From assembly GCF_008274585.1 (NCBI RefSeq), contig NZ_VTRT01000006.1, forward strand, positions 1-64,000: a DNA stretch of 64,000 bases. Reading direction: 5' to 3'. The stretch comes from Pedobacter sp. BS3. GTDB lineage: Bacteria; Bacteroidota; Bacteroidia; Sphingobacteriales; Sphingobacteriaceae. The notes beneath the pieces were generated by a model that was not told the origin of the DNA, did not search any database, and was given only the letters and a program-made list of their open reading frames with translations. Position numbers and translations under genes: made by a program. Shown here in pieces: positions 1 through 7,279 of the stretch (position 1 is the first letter of the stretch; each line of letters opens with the position of its first letter).

Positions 1-56
1 TTGATAACTACTTCCCAGGCATTACGGTTTCCTATATAGCCTACTATTCCACACAT
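1..56 (-). CDS. glmS: glmS, 5' end only (glutamine--fructose-6-phosphate aminotransferase)
   Basis: The minus strand from 56 reads ATG then MCGIVGYIGNRNAWEVV and leaves the window. MCGIVGYIG with Cys2 directly after the initiator Met is the hallmark N-terminus of the GlmS class II glutamine amidotransferase domain; after Met removal the Cys is the catalytic nucleophile. GlmS makes glucosamine-6-phosphate for peptidoglycan and LPS precursors in the cytoplasm. Only 18 codons are visible, so the isomerase domain cannot be checked. It is co-directional with the DUF4270 and glycogen-synthase-like genes upstream of it, an order I recall from Sphingobacteriaceae. Other Ntn amidotransferases such as PurF start in a similar way, so a small doubt remains. 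Confidence 0.8.
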   Translation of the reverse strand, partial: MCGIVGYIGNRNAWEVVI

Positions 57-196
57 AGTGTTAAGTCAAAATTAAAAATTCAAAACGACTAACGTACTAA
101 AAACCACCAACATAAAAACATATTATAAAGACAATCTATAATTGACCTGACAGTAGTTTGGTTGGTTTTTGCAGGCTAAATTAGCAAAAGCTACGG

Positions 197-1681
197 TTAA
201 TTCAACTTGGTATAGATAATATTAAGCCGTATTTTATAATTACCGCTGTTGCCACCCAGTATAGCAGGAGCTGCTGTTGTTACTGATGGAAGTATATCTG
301 TTTTGGAGCCGGCAGAACGCAAAAGTCCGCTTTTTACAGGGGCTATGTACGCGTTATACTGCGTTGATCTTCCGTCAAGCAGATCCTGCAGATAAGATGT
401 AATGATAAATACATAGCGCTGATGCGTAAAATCGCCCGCATCTTTTTTATACGATTGCAACAATCCGCCGTAAGAGCCATCCGGCAACGCTCGTATATCG
501 CCATAAGAATTGGTCTGACCGCCGTTGTTGTCAGGTATGGGTTGACGCTGTCCGGCAATATCGGTACAATAAAAACCGAGTCGTGGCGCCGGTTTAAGCG
601 ATGTAGGGATATCCTGGTTTATTTCTACTACCAGCTCGGCTTTATTGATGGTGAAATTTCCAAGTTCTTTTAATTTCTTAATGTATGGGAAGTTTACCAA
701 GGTCCGCAAACCACCCAGAGGCTGTACATATAAAGTATCGTGCAATGGCAAAGGTGGATTCGTTGGAAAAACACCGTTCTTAATACTCTTATTCGCTTGA
801 ACCTGCTCTTGGATTTTGGGGCCTAACTGTGTCGAATAATCATGTTTAATGCTGGCCGCTGCATTTGAGCTGCTCAGGCTAAATGTGGTCATGATGGTAT
901 CTTTTGTGGTACCATCATCTGTACGGTAATAGATCTCTAAACGGCTGCTGTCGGCAGTGGCCAGGTCAAAAAATACAACACCTCCCTTACCCGAAGACTG
1001 TGATTTATTGATGGTCAGGTACAGTCCTTTAATAAAATTATTGAAAGCGGTAGTTGTAGCAAATTTATCTGAACCGGCATTCAGGAAATTGTTATTGATA
1101 AAGCTGCTGCTGATAGGAATACGCAGTTGCGGGTACCGCACACGGGCAGTATCAGGCTTACCGGATACGATATCGGTAATCAGCACGCTGTCCTGCAATG
1201 CGAAGTTATTTACCGTTTTGCTGCCAATAACGGTAGAATTATAATTCCATTGTTTGGTATTGTAATAATTGGCGGTTAGGTTAAACGTTTCGTTTAGCTG
1301 ATGGACATTAACGGCATAGGTGGAATTATCCGCATCGCCGTAAAATGTATCACCATATTTTAGCACCAGCACCGCCGAGTCTAAAACCGGTGAAGTGCCG
1401 AAGGTTAATCCGGTTTGAGGCAGGGTGAGTGCCATTGCGAGATTGGCTTCGGTGGTGCCGAATTCGTCCTGCAGGTAACCCAGGGGCGACTGGCTTTGTC
1501 CACGGGTGATTACCGAATCTTCTTTTACGGTATAGGCTCGTACGGTTACCGTATCCGTGGCACTTGCATCAATTTGTTTATCCGGCGATATTTCTAAGCC
1601 AATACCATCTGGTTTTTTACAGGCATTTAAAAGAAAAAGACTTATCAACAGGGTTAATAAGTCTAATTTTATGTATCTCAT
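197..1681 (-). CDS. DUF4270 family lipoprotein
   Basis: A 494-residue protein with a lipoprotein signal: a hydrophobic stretch at residues 6-18 followed by lipobox L-N-A-C with Cys21, then KKPDG. The body is a long beta-rich, low-cysteine sequence matching what I know of DUF4270 proteins, which occur widely in Bacteroidota and have no established biochemical role. It should be anchored to an outer or inner membrane leaflet. It starts 15 bp after the stop of the glycogen synthase-like gene and runs towards glmS, so the three probably share transcription from the promoter near 2570-2600. The family call is from pattern memory; the lipoprotein signal is directly visible. Confidence 0.8.
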   Translation of the reverse strand: MRYIKLDLLTLLISLFLLNACKKPDGIGLEISPDKQIDASATDTVTVRAYTVKEDSVITRGQSQSPLGYLQDEFGTTEANLAMALTLPQTGLTFGTSPVLDSAVLVLKYGDTFYGDADNSTYAVNVHQLNETFNLTANYYNTKQWNYNSTVIGSKTVNNFALQDSVLITDIVSGKPDTARVRYPQLRIPISSSFINNNFLNAGSDKFATTTAFNNFIKGLYLTINKSQSSGKGGVVFFDLATADSSRLEIYYRTDDGTTKDTIMTTFSLSSSNAAASIKHDYSTQLGPKIQEQVQANKSIKNGVFPTNPPLPLHDTLYVQPLGGLRTLVNFPYIKKLKELGNFTINKAELVVEINQDIPTSLKPAPRLGFYCTDIAGQRQPIPDNNGGQTNSYGDIRALPDGSYGGLLQSYKKDAGDFTHQRYVFIITSYLQDLLDGRSTQYNAYIAPVKSGLLRSAGSKTDILPSVTTAAPAILGGNSGNYKIRLNIIYTKLN

Positions 1682-1696
1682 TCTGATAATTCCTTA

Positions 1697-2524
1697 TTAA
1701 GCTAAAGAAACGATTTCTTCGTTTGCAATTTCTTCGTAAAGGTTATAATAATTTTCGAAATCTGAAGCGGAATCTAATTCCAATATGTGTTTATTGGCGT
1801 TTTTAACATAATTTAACACATCAGCGCTAACGTTATCTTCGGCTGAATAAACAACTGCATCCGAAAAATTAATAGCTCCGAAATGCAGCGCATCGCATGT
1901 TCCGGGCGTAAATACTTCGGTGTGCTCTTTGTTAATACCATTTAAAGTGGCTTTGCGGGCAAAATCATCATTAAGTGTTTCGCTGAATCCATCTTCGTAC
2001 AAAGAATATACAACCTTGGAATTTTTAAAGGTCGGGTCATCCTTATATATGGTTTTTAAATAAGCCGGTACCAATGCGCTCATCCATCCGTGGCAGTGTA
2101 CCACATCGGGCGCCCATCCTAATTTTTTTACGGTCTCTAACGCACCTTTGCAGAAAAAGATCATGCGTTCATCGTTGTCTTCGTAAAACTTGTCATTAGC
2201 ATCCCTGAATACGTGCTTGCGATGAAAATATTCGTCGTTATCCAGAAAATATACCTGCATACGTGCTGCGGGGATAGATGCAACCTTAATGATCAACGGA
2301 TTATCATTATCATCAATAATAATATTCATTCCCGAGAGCCGTATCACTTCGTGTAAGCGATTACGCCGTTCATTGATATTGCCAAACCTGGGCATCAGAA
2401 TACGAATTTCAAAGCCCTTATCCTGCATGGCCTGGGGAAGTTGACGGGTTATTTCAGAAATTTTTGTTAACTCGAGGAAAGGCGACATCTCGTGGGTAAT
2501 ATACAATAGCTTCGTTTTTGCCAT
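1697..2524 (-). CDS. glycogen/starch synthase-like protein, N-terminal GT5 domain only
   Basis: Of 275 residues from the ATG at 2524; a TTG two codons upstream is possible but less likely. It resembles the N-terminal Rossmann domain of GT5 glycogen synthases: LLYITHEMSPF near the start, RILMPRFG around residue 40, and VVHCHGWMSALVPAYLK around residue 150, the counterpart of the DVVHxHDWxT motif. Full GlgA is about 480 residues; here the second Rossmann domain is absent and the N-terminal K-x-G-G-L substrate loop is replaced by ELTKISEI. Glycogen synthase activity is therefore doubtful. The gene is divergent from panC and precedes the DUF4270 gene and glmS, a conserved-looking order, so it is probably a functional but reassigned family member, not a broken gene. 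Confidence 0.7.
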   Translation of the reverse strand: MAKTKLLYITHEMSPFLELTKISEITRQLPQAMQDKGFEIRILMPRFGNINERRNRLHEVIRLSGMNIIIDDNDNPLIIKVASIPAARMQVYFLDNDEYFHRKHVFRDANDKFYEDNDERMIFFCKGALETVKKLGWAPDVVHCHGWMSALVPAYLKTIYKDDPTFKNSKVVYSLYEDGFSETLNDDFARKATLNGINKEHTEVFTPGTCDALHFGAINFSDAVVYSAEDNVSADVLNYVKNANKHILELDSASDFENYYNLYEEIANEEIVSLA

Positions 2525-2569
2525 CTCCAACTTTTAAATTTTTTGATTTAAGAATAGAAATTCGGAATG

Positions 2570-2600
2570 CAAATATAAGCATTATCTTAGGATATATCAA
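2570..2600 (-). promoter_or_regulatory. promoter for the glycogen synthase-like / DUF4270 / glmS genes
   Basis: On the minus strand TATATTTG (2577-2570) matches the Bacteroidota -7 consensus TAnnTTTG exactly. A TTG (-33 element) lies at 2600-2598 with a 20-bp spacer. The ATG at 2524 follows after about 45 bp. Confidence 0.6.
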
Positions 2601-2619
2601 CCAATTATGCAAATAAGGC

Positions 2620-2650
2620 TTGCTATTTCTTAAACAAATGCCAACCTTTG
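2620..2650 (+). promoter_or_regulatory. promoter for panC
   Basis: TTG at 2620-2622 and AACCTTTG at 2643-2650 (one mismatch to TAnnTTTG), spacer 20 bp. The panC start follows 22 bp later; CCGGTT and AACCGG just before it could form a small hairpin near the ribosome entry site. Confidence 0.45.
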
Positions 2651-2672
2651 CCGGTTAAAATCCAACCGGAAC

Positions 2673-3515
2673 TTGAATATAGCTACTACTAAGGCGGCCT
2701 TGCGGGATCATCTGGAGCCGCTGAGACAACAGCATAAAAGCATTGGTTTTGTTCCTACGATGGGTGCTTTGCACCAGGGGCATATCGCCCTGATTGAAAG
2801 ATCACAGGAGCAGGCCGATGTAACTGTATGCAGCATTTTTGTAAATCCTACCCAGTTTAATGATCCGGAAGATTTGAAAAAATACCCGAAACCGGTAGCG
2901 CAGGATATTCACAAATTAGAGCAGGCCGGTTGCGATGTGCTTTTTTTACCCTCGGTAGAAGAGATGTACCCGCCGGGCGAACCGGACTGGCATATTGATC
3001 TGGGCGATCTGGAAACCCGTTTGGAGGGCGCTTTCAGACCCGGGCATTACCAGGGAGTTACCCAGATTGTAAAGAAGTTGTTTGATGTAGTACAGCCGGA
3101 TATGGCTTTTTTCGGGCAAAAAGATTATCAGCAGATACTGGTTGTAGCTGAAATGGTTAAACAGTTCGGTATTCCCGTAACCATTGTTACCTGTCCGACT
3201 GTGCGGGAAGACAACGGCCTGGCTATGAGTTCGCGAAATGCCCGCCTGTCGGATGAAGAAAAGCAACACGCCCTGGTATTGTCAAGAGCCTTGTTTGAAC
3301 TAAGGAAGGATTTTGGCCATAAACCGCTGGAGTGGCTTAAACAACGTGCGGTAGCTACCATTAACCATACAACGGGCGTAAATCTTGAGTATTTTGAGAT
3401 ATGCGATGGCACGACACTAAAGCCGGTAAAAACTGAAAACCATGAGCGTATTGTAGCTCTTACCGCTGCTTTTGTGGGCTCTACCCGCCTGATTGATAAT
3501 ATAATTCTGAAGTAA
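2673..3515 (+). CDS. panC: pantothenate synthetase (pantothenate--beta-alanine ligase)
   Basis: Condenses pantoate with beta-alanine using ATP, the last step of vitamin B5 synthesis. The 280-residue length is typical. The ATP-binding HxGH appears as PTMGALHQGHIAL at residues 28-40, followed by VNPTQFN, the GQKDYQQ segment and MSSRN (the KMSKS-like loop) near residue 185. The start codon is TTG at 2673; no upstream ATG fits, and the N-terminus MNIATTKAALRDHL has normal length for the family. It lies directly upstream of panD, which makes the beta-alanine, so the two genes supply consecutive steps. Confidence 0.96.
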   Translation: MNIATTKAALRDHLEPLRQQHKSIGFVPTMGALHQGHIALIERSQEQADVTVCSIFVNPTQFNDPEDLKKYPKPVAQDIHKLEQAGCDVLFLPSVEEMYPPGEPDWHIDLGDLETRLEGAFRPGHYQGVTQIVKKLFDVVQPDMAFFGQKDYQQILVVAEMVKQFGIPVTIVTCPTVREDNGLAMSSRNARLSDEEKQHALVLSRALFELRKDFGHKPLEWLKQRAVATINHTTGVNLEYFEICDGTTLKPVKTENHERIVALTAAFVGSTRLIDNIILK

Positions 3516-3532
3516 TATTGTTTAACCGGAAC

Positions 3533-3561
3533 TTGCGTTTTTAAAGTTTTAACTAACTTTG
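3533..3561 (+). promoter_or_regulatory. promoter for panD
   Basis: TTG at 3533-3535, an 18-bp spacer and TAACTTTG at 3554-3561, an exact TAnnTTTG. The panD ATG begins only 4 nt after the box, so the transcript would have almost no leader. Confidence 0.6.
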
Positions 3562-3565
3562 CACT

Positions 3566-3916
3566 ATGATTATTGAGGTTCTCAAATCAAAAATCCATCG
3601 TGTTAGGGTAACGCAGGCGGAGCTGAATTATGTGGGCAGTATCACGATAGATGAAGATCTGATAGACGCTGCCAACATGATACCGAACGAGAAGGTTCAG
3701 GTAGTGAATAACAATAATGGCGCCCGTTTTGAAACTTATATTATTAAAGGCGAGCGTGGCTCAGGTATGATTTGTCTTAACGGTTCGTGTGCCAGGTTAG
3801 CCCAGGTAGGTGATATTCTTATTATCATGTCGTATGCGCACATGCCTATGGATGAAGCACGGGCTTATGAACCTATATTGGTTTTCCCGGATGATAATAA
3901 CCGGTTGCTGAAATAA
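3566..3916 (+). CDS. panD: aspartate 1-decarboxylase proenzyme
   Basis: Makes beta-alanine from aspartate for pantothenate synthesis. The 116-residue proenzyme carries the self-cleavage pair Gly24-Ser25 in NYVGSITID; Ser25 becomes the pyruvoyl cofactor. Also visible are the NGSCARL segment and the conserved [10 protein letters not shown] strand. Length and motifs are normal. It follows panC by 50 bp but has its own good promoter box. rfaE2 follows 36 bp later with no separate promoter seen. Confidence 0.97.
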   Translation: MIIEVLKSKIHRVRVTQAELNYVGSITIDEDLIDAANMIPNEKVQVVNNNNGARFETYIIKGERGSGMICLNGSCARLAQVGDILIIMSYAHMPMDEARAYEPILVFPDDNNRLLK

Positions 3917-3952
3917 TGAAATAAGTCAAAACCCAAAAAAGCAAACGGAGTA

Positions 3953-4453
3953 ATGCACAAGCTGGAAGTTATAGAAAAGAAAATTATGACGGTGGAACAA
4001 CTGGTTCCGCAGCTTAATATCTGGCGATTTCTGGGCAAAAAAATTGTGTTTACCAACGGTTGTTTTGACCTGCTGCATCTGGGGCATATCGATTACCTGG
4101 CTAAGGCGGCAGATATGGGCGATTGCCTGGTTGTCGGGTTAAATTCCGATAGTTCCACATCTGCTCTTAAAGGCCCCAACCGGCCCATAACCGATCAAAA
4201 ATCGCGATCGCATATACTGGCTTCACTGTTTTTTGTAAGCGCTGTTGTTTTGTTCGATGAAAGTACTCCTTATGAATTGATTAAGGCCGTTAAGCCGGAT
4301 GTGCTGGTTAAAGGCGCCGATTACACCATTGACCAGATTGTAGGTGCGGATATCGTGCAGGCCAACGGTGGTTCTGTACAAACCATTCAGTATATTGACG
4401 GGTATTCTACCTCTGCCATCGAAGCAAAAATCAGGAAGTCCGATCAAATTTGA
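3953..4453 (+). CDS. rfaE2: D-glycero-beta-D-manno-heptose 1-phosphate adenylyltransferase
   Basis: A 166-residue nucleotidyltransferase equivalent to the C-terminal half of HldE. FTNGCFDLLHLGH at 33-45 holds the HxGH motif (42-45), followed by VVGLNSDSS, NRPI, the VKGADY segment and YSTSAI near the C-terminus. It activates heptose-1-phosphate to ADP-heptose for LPS inner core. The kinase half (RfaE1) is not in the window, as usual where the activities are separate genes. Start: ATG at 3953; an internal ATG at residue 12 would also keep the catalytic core. The TGA stop (4451-4453) lies inside a 33-bp palindrome. Confidence 0.9.
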   Translation: MHKLEVIEKKIMTVEQLVPQLNIWRFLGKKIVFTNGCFDLLHLGHIDYLAKAADMGDCLVVGLNSDSSTSALKGPNRPITDQKSRSHILASLFFVSAVVLFDESTPYELIKAVKPDVLVKGADYTIDQIVGADIVQANGGSVQTIQYIDGYSTSAIEAKIRKSDQI

Positions 4454-4478
4454 CAACTTTCTAAAAGTTGTCAAATTT
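4446..4478. repeat. REP-like palindrome, rfaE2 side of the RAYT
   Basis: Perfect 15-bp inverted repeat with a 3-nt centre: AAATTTGACAACTTT, CTA, AAAGTTGTCAAATTT. It overlaps the rfaE2 stop codon and ends 9 bp before the repaired end of the RAYT pseudogene. A short T stretch follows on the plus strand, so it may also act as a transcription terminator. Confidence 0.85.
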
Positions 4479-4487
4479 TAGAAAGAA

Positions 4488-5110
4488 TTAATCATCCTCA
4501 ATTAAAAGCTTATTGTTGAAGTAATATTTATTATTCATTTGATCATGAAAATGGATATAGGCTTCAGTATTACCAAACCAGTTTATTACTTCTTCTCTCA
4601 TTAGCTTACTAGCTGGATTATAAAGAATACGGTTGAACTCCAGTGCCATTCTCTAAAATTACCTATTAAGCCGTGTTTCTGTGGATTAGCATGTATATAA
4701 TAAACCAGTTGAGTGAAATAATATTCATCGCTTATTAAAGCTCGTTTAAACGGTGTTTGGAATAGTGTTCCAACACGATTTTGCTGCTTATTGAAAGCCA
4801 TTGCATACGATTGAAAAAATTTGCGAAACTGGCGACTGATGATTTCATGGGTTGATTGCGGATTGGTTGACCTTCTAAATGCTTTTAAGTCTAAATCTGA
4901 TTTTACCCGAATCAATAAATGAAAATGATTATTCAATAAGCAATATGTATAGGTGTTAATAACGGGTGAAAGGTATTTATCGTATTTTTTCAAAAAGAAC
5001 GAATAATTATTATCAGTGCGGAATAAGAGCTCTTGATTGACAGTACGATTATATACATGATAATATTGGCCTTCCTCAAACTTAGTATAATAATGTGCTG
5101 TGTGAGCCAT
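4488..5110 (-). pseudogene. REP-associated tyrosine transposase (RAYT, Y1/HUH), frameshifted
   Basis: From ATG 5110: MAHTAHYYTKFEEGQYYHVYN, then the HUH-type motif N-H62-F-H64-L and the putative catalytic Tyr102 in SYAMAFNKQ, followed by GTLFQTPFKRAL. The open frame stops at 4601 right after WHWSST. A one-base shift near 4633-4634 restores a second frame reading RILYNPASKLMREEVINW, FGNTEAYIHFHDQ and on to a TAA at 4488-4490; that tail is what this family normally carries. A missing T in what would be a WSSY motif explains it. Repaired length is about 208 residues. Flanking palindromes at 4446-4478 and 5150-5186 fit RAYT target hairpins. A sequencing error cannot be excluded. A TTG at 5116 is an alternative start. 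Confidence 0.88.
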
Positions 5111-5149
5111 AATCAAATATATCGATTTTAGCCGGCAATGATGAGAAAG

Positions 5150-5186
5150 TTATTTTTGACAACTTTTTAAAAGTTGTCAAAAATAA
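5150..5186. repeat. REP-like palindrome, upstream side of the RAYT
   Basis: Perfect 37-bp palindrome centred on 5168. Its 27-bp core differs from the core of the copy at 4446-4478 by one base only. It lies 40 bp upstream of the RAYT start codon. Confidence 0.85.
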
Positions 5187-5251
5187 AATCTTAAAGTTGC
5201 TAAAGTAGAACAAGCCTGCAAACATTTATATGCAGAGGCTGTTCTAAAACC

Positions 5252-6031
5252 GTGCATGTATTAAAAGGAAAAACAGCGCTCATTACCGGTTCTGATTCCG
5301 GCATTGGTCACGCAATTGCGATAGCATTTGCAAAAGAAGGCGCCAATATTGTTGTTTGTTATCATAGTAATAAGCAAAAAGCCGAAGAAACTGCCGCTGA
5401 AATTAAGTCCGCCGGGCAACATGTATTAACCGTACAAGTTGATGTAAGTTCTGAAAACGATGTGAAGCAATTGTTCGAGCGTGCAATTGGCGCTTTTAAA
5501 AAGATAGATATACTGGTTAATAGTGCGGCGGTAAATACCGCACACATAAACCTGGAAGATATGCCAACAGCAGTTTTTGACCGCACAATGCGTACAAACC
5601 TGTACAGTGTGTTTTTCTGTTGCCGCGAATTTCTTAATCTGCTGAAAGAAGAAAAGGTTTCTAATGCCAGAATCATCAATATCAGCTCTATTCACGAAGA
5701 TGTTGTTGCGCCGGGCGGGGCTGGTTATAATGCTTCGAAGGGAGCTATTAAAAATTTAACCCGCACGCTGGCTCTCGAGGTGGCTAACCGTGGAATAACG
5801 GTAAATAACATTGCCCCGGGAATGATTCTTACACCAATGAACCAGCAGGCTATTGATAACAAATCGGTAAGAGATGAGGCCAGCAGTCATATTCCGTTAC
5901 ACCGGCCCGGAAATGCAGAAGAAGTTGCCAGAGTTGCTGTATTCCTGGCTTCGCCACAATCTGGTTATATAACGGGTTCTACCTATTTTATTGATGGAGG
6001 ACTGTCTATTAACCTGGGTCAGGGAGCTTAG
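5252..6031 (+). CDS. short-chain dehydrogenase/reductase (glucose 1-dehydrogenase-like)
   Basis: A 259-residue classical SDR: cofactor motif TGSDSGIG at 12-19, NSAA at 90-93, catalytic Ser145/146, Tyr159 and Lys163 in GYNASKGA, then NNIAPGMILTPM. The C-terminal YITGSTYFIDGGL closes the fold. The sequence after the second strand (residues 35-40, CYHSNK) suggests NADP preference, an inference. Closest in pattern to SDRs annotated as glucose 1-dehydrogenase; the true substrate is unknown. Start codon is GTG at 5252. It is convergent with the GNAT gene, 7 bp apart, and preceded by the RAYT palindrome, so it is a single-gene unit. Confidence 0.85.
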   Translation: MHVLKGKTALITGSDSGIGHAIAIAFAKEGANIVVCYHSNKQKAEETAAEIKSAGQHVLTVQVDVSSENDVKQLFERAIGAFKKIDILVNSAAVNTAHINLEDMPTAVFDRTMRTNLYSVFFCCREFLNLLKEEKVSNARIINISSIHEDVVAPGGAGYNASKGAIKNLTRTLALEVANRGITVNNIAPGMILTPMNQQAIDNKSVRDEASSHIPLHRPGNAEEVARVAVFLASPQSGYITGSTYFIDGGLSINLGQGA

Positions 6032-6038
6032 TGGATTT

Positions 6039-6533
6039 CTATTTCAAAAGGCTCATTTCCATCACATAATCGTTCATAAAAAACCGGTAATAAGGAATAT
6101 CAACTTCAGCAACTATGTTAAAGCCTTGCTTTTGATAAAAGCTTAGCGCCGGATTATTGCGGTTTACATTTAGTTGAAGCGCAAGTCCATCCTGTTGCTT
6201 ACAATGTTCTGCAATGTAAGTAATCAATGCTTTACCCGTACCCTTGCCCTGCTGCGAGGGAAGTACATATAATTTATGGATTTTGTACAGCTTGCGTTTG
6301 GGATCTATTAATGAAAATCCGGCGAACCCTACAGCGCTATTATTTTCTTCGGCTAATAAGAAGGTAATGCCTTCAAGCAATTGTTCTTTCAACGCTTCAA
6401 CCGTATACATATTTTGCAGCATAAGCGCTATCTGTTCATCGGGAATAATATCCCGGTAGGAAGGCCACCAAATGGCTTCGGCCAGGCTACTGATAACGTC
6501 AACGTCGTTTAAGGTAGCTATGCGTATCGGCAT
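6039..6533 (-). CDS. GNAT family N-acetyltransferase
   Basis: A 164-residue protein from ATG 6533 (MPIRIATLNDVDVISSLAE). It shows the GNAT fold signature: the acetyl-CoA binding segment LYVLPSQQGKGTGKALITYI (Q-x-x-G-x-G/A) and the downstream LNVNRNNPALSFYQKQGF. These enzymes acetylate small amines or protein N-termini; substrate unknown here. A longer reading upstream would overlap the TPK-like gene and is unlikely. Its ATG comes 2 nt after the stop of the TPK-like gene, so the two are probably translationally coupled. Confidence 0.85.
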   Translation of the reverse strand: MPIRIATLNDVDVISSLAEAIWWPSYRDIIPDEQIALMLQNMYTVEALKEQLLEGITFLLAEENNSAVGFAGFSLIDPKRKLYKIHKLYVLPSQQGKGTGKALITYIAEHCKQQDGLALQLNVNRNNPALSFYQKQGFNIVAEVDIPYYRFFMNDYVMEMSLLK

Positions 6534-6535
6534 GA

Positions 6536-7102
6536 TTAAATGCTTTCGGCGATAAAGATAAATTCCTGCGAGAAGCACAGGCTGTAAAATCCGTCCTTAA
6601 CAGTTTTATAGCAATGTCCGTCAATATGTTCTAATCCTGAAGTTTGTAAATGTGCCGGTTCGATGATAATTTCAATCGACTCGCCGGCTGTTTTCCATTT
6701 ACTGAAACCGGAGCGTACCGGGAATATCTTTTTATGCGGTGTATAAACCACCAGATCGATATCGTGAACAAATAAAGCGTAATCCTTTACAGCGAATGTA
6801 TTTGTAATAATATTAACCGAGGGATATTGTTCGCCAACAAAATATTTCAACCCGTCCGATAGCGGGTCGTCTTCGGTTGGCAAAACGAGGGTATGCGCCT
6901 GTGCAGGAAAGTGCTCATCAGGCGTAAGTACAGCATCGATTTTAACACCCAGCGAATCGGCATGTTCATACGCCTGATAAGATACCATAACGGTTGGGCT
7001 CCATTCCAGTAGCTGACCCAGATGCTCGTGGTTAAAATCCTCCAGGTCAATAATCAGCAAGGCTGGTTCCTGCTTTTCGCGTACAATGTGATGTGACGAC
7101 AT
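6536..7102 (-). CDS. thiamine pyrophosphokinase-like protein, probably degenerate
   Basis: A 188-residue protein whose N-terminus (MSSHHIVREKQEPALLI, then GQLLEWSPTVMV) looks like Sphingobacteriaceae proteins annotated as thiamine pyrophosphokinase. After KIDAVL, where the family has the metal-binding G-D-F-D motif, this protein reads TPDEHF, and the following T-D pair is also not conserved. Such losses predict poor or no kinase activity. The context supports a thiamine link: upstream on the same strand are a TPP riboswitch, a TonB receptor and a PnuT-type transporter, the classic Bacteroidota thiamine uptake set that includes TPK. It could be a paralogue kept for another role. The family call is from remembered pattern, so moderate. 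Confidence 0.5.
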   Translation of the reverse strand: MSSHHIVREKQEPALLIIDLEDFNHEHLGQLLEWSPTVMVSYQAYEHADSLGVKIDAVLTPDEHFPAQAHTLVLPTEDDPLSDGLKYFVGEQYPSVNIITNTFAVKDYALFVHDIDLVVYTPHKKIFPVRSGFSKWKTAGESIEIIIEPAHLQTSGLEHIDGHCYKTVKDGFYSLCFSQEFIFIAESI

Positions 7103-7244
7103 GCGATGCCAAAGTTAAACGTTATAGGTTGTAAGTTATAGGTTTTAGGTAAAAGGTTGGAAGGCGGAAGGCAATTAGTGATAAGTTTTAGGTTATACGT
7201 AGTACGTTTTAAGCTATAATAAAGACAAGAAGCACAGTCTTGCT

Positions 7245-7265
7245 CCCCTTTCCCTTGGAGAGGGG
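7245..7265. repeat. G/C hairpin inside a dispersed intergenic repeat
   Basis: CCCCTTTCC (7245-7253) pairs with GGAGAGGGG (7257-7265) with one mismatch. It sits in a 177-bp gene-free stretch (7103-7279) that otherwise holds low-complexity AGGTT/TTATAGG repeats. It may end transcription of the flavoprotein gene, although no T run follows on the minus strand. Confidence 0.5.
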
Positions 7266-7279
7266 TTGGGGGTGAGGCT

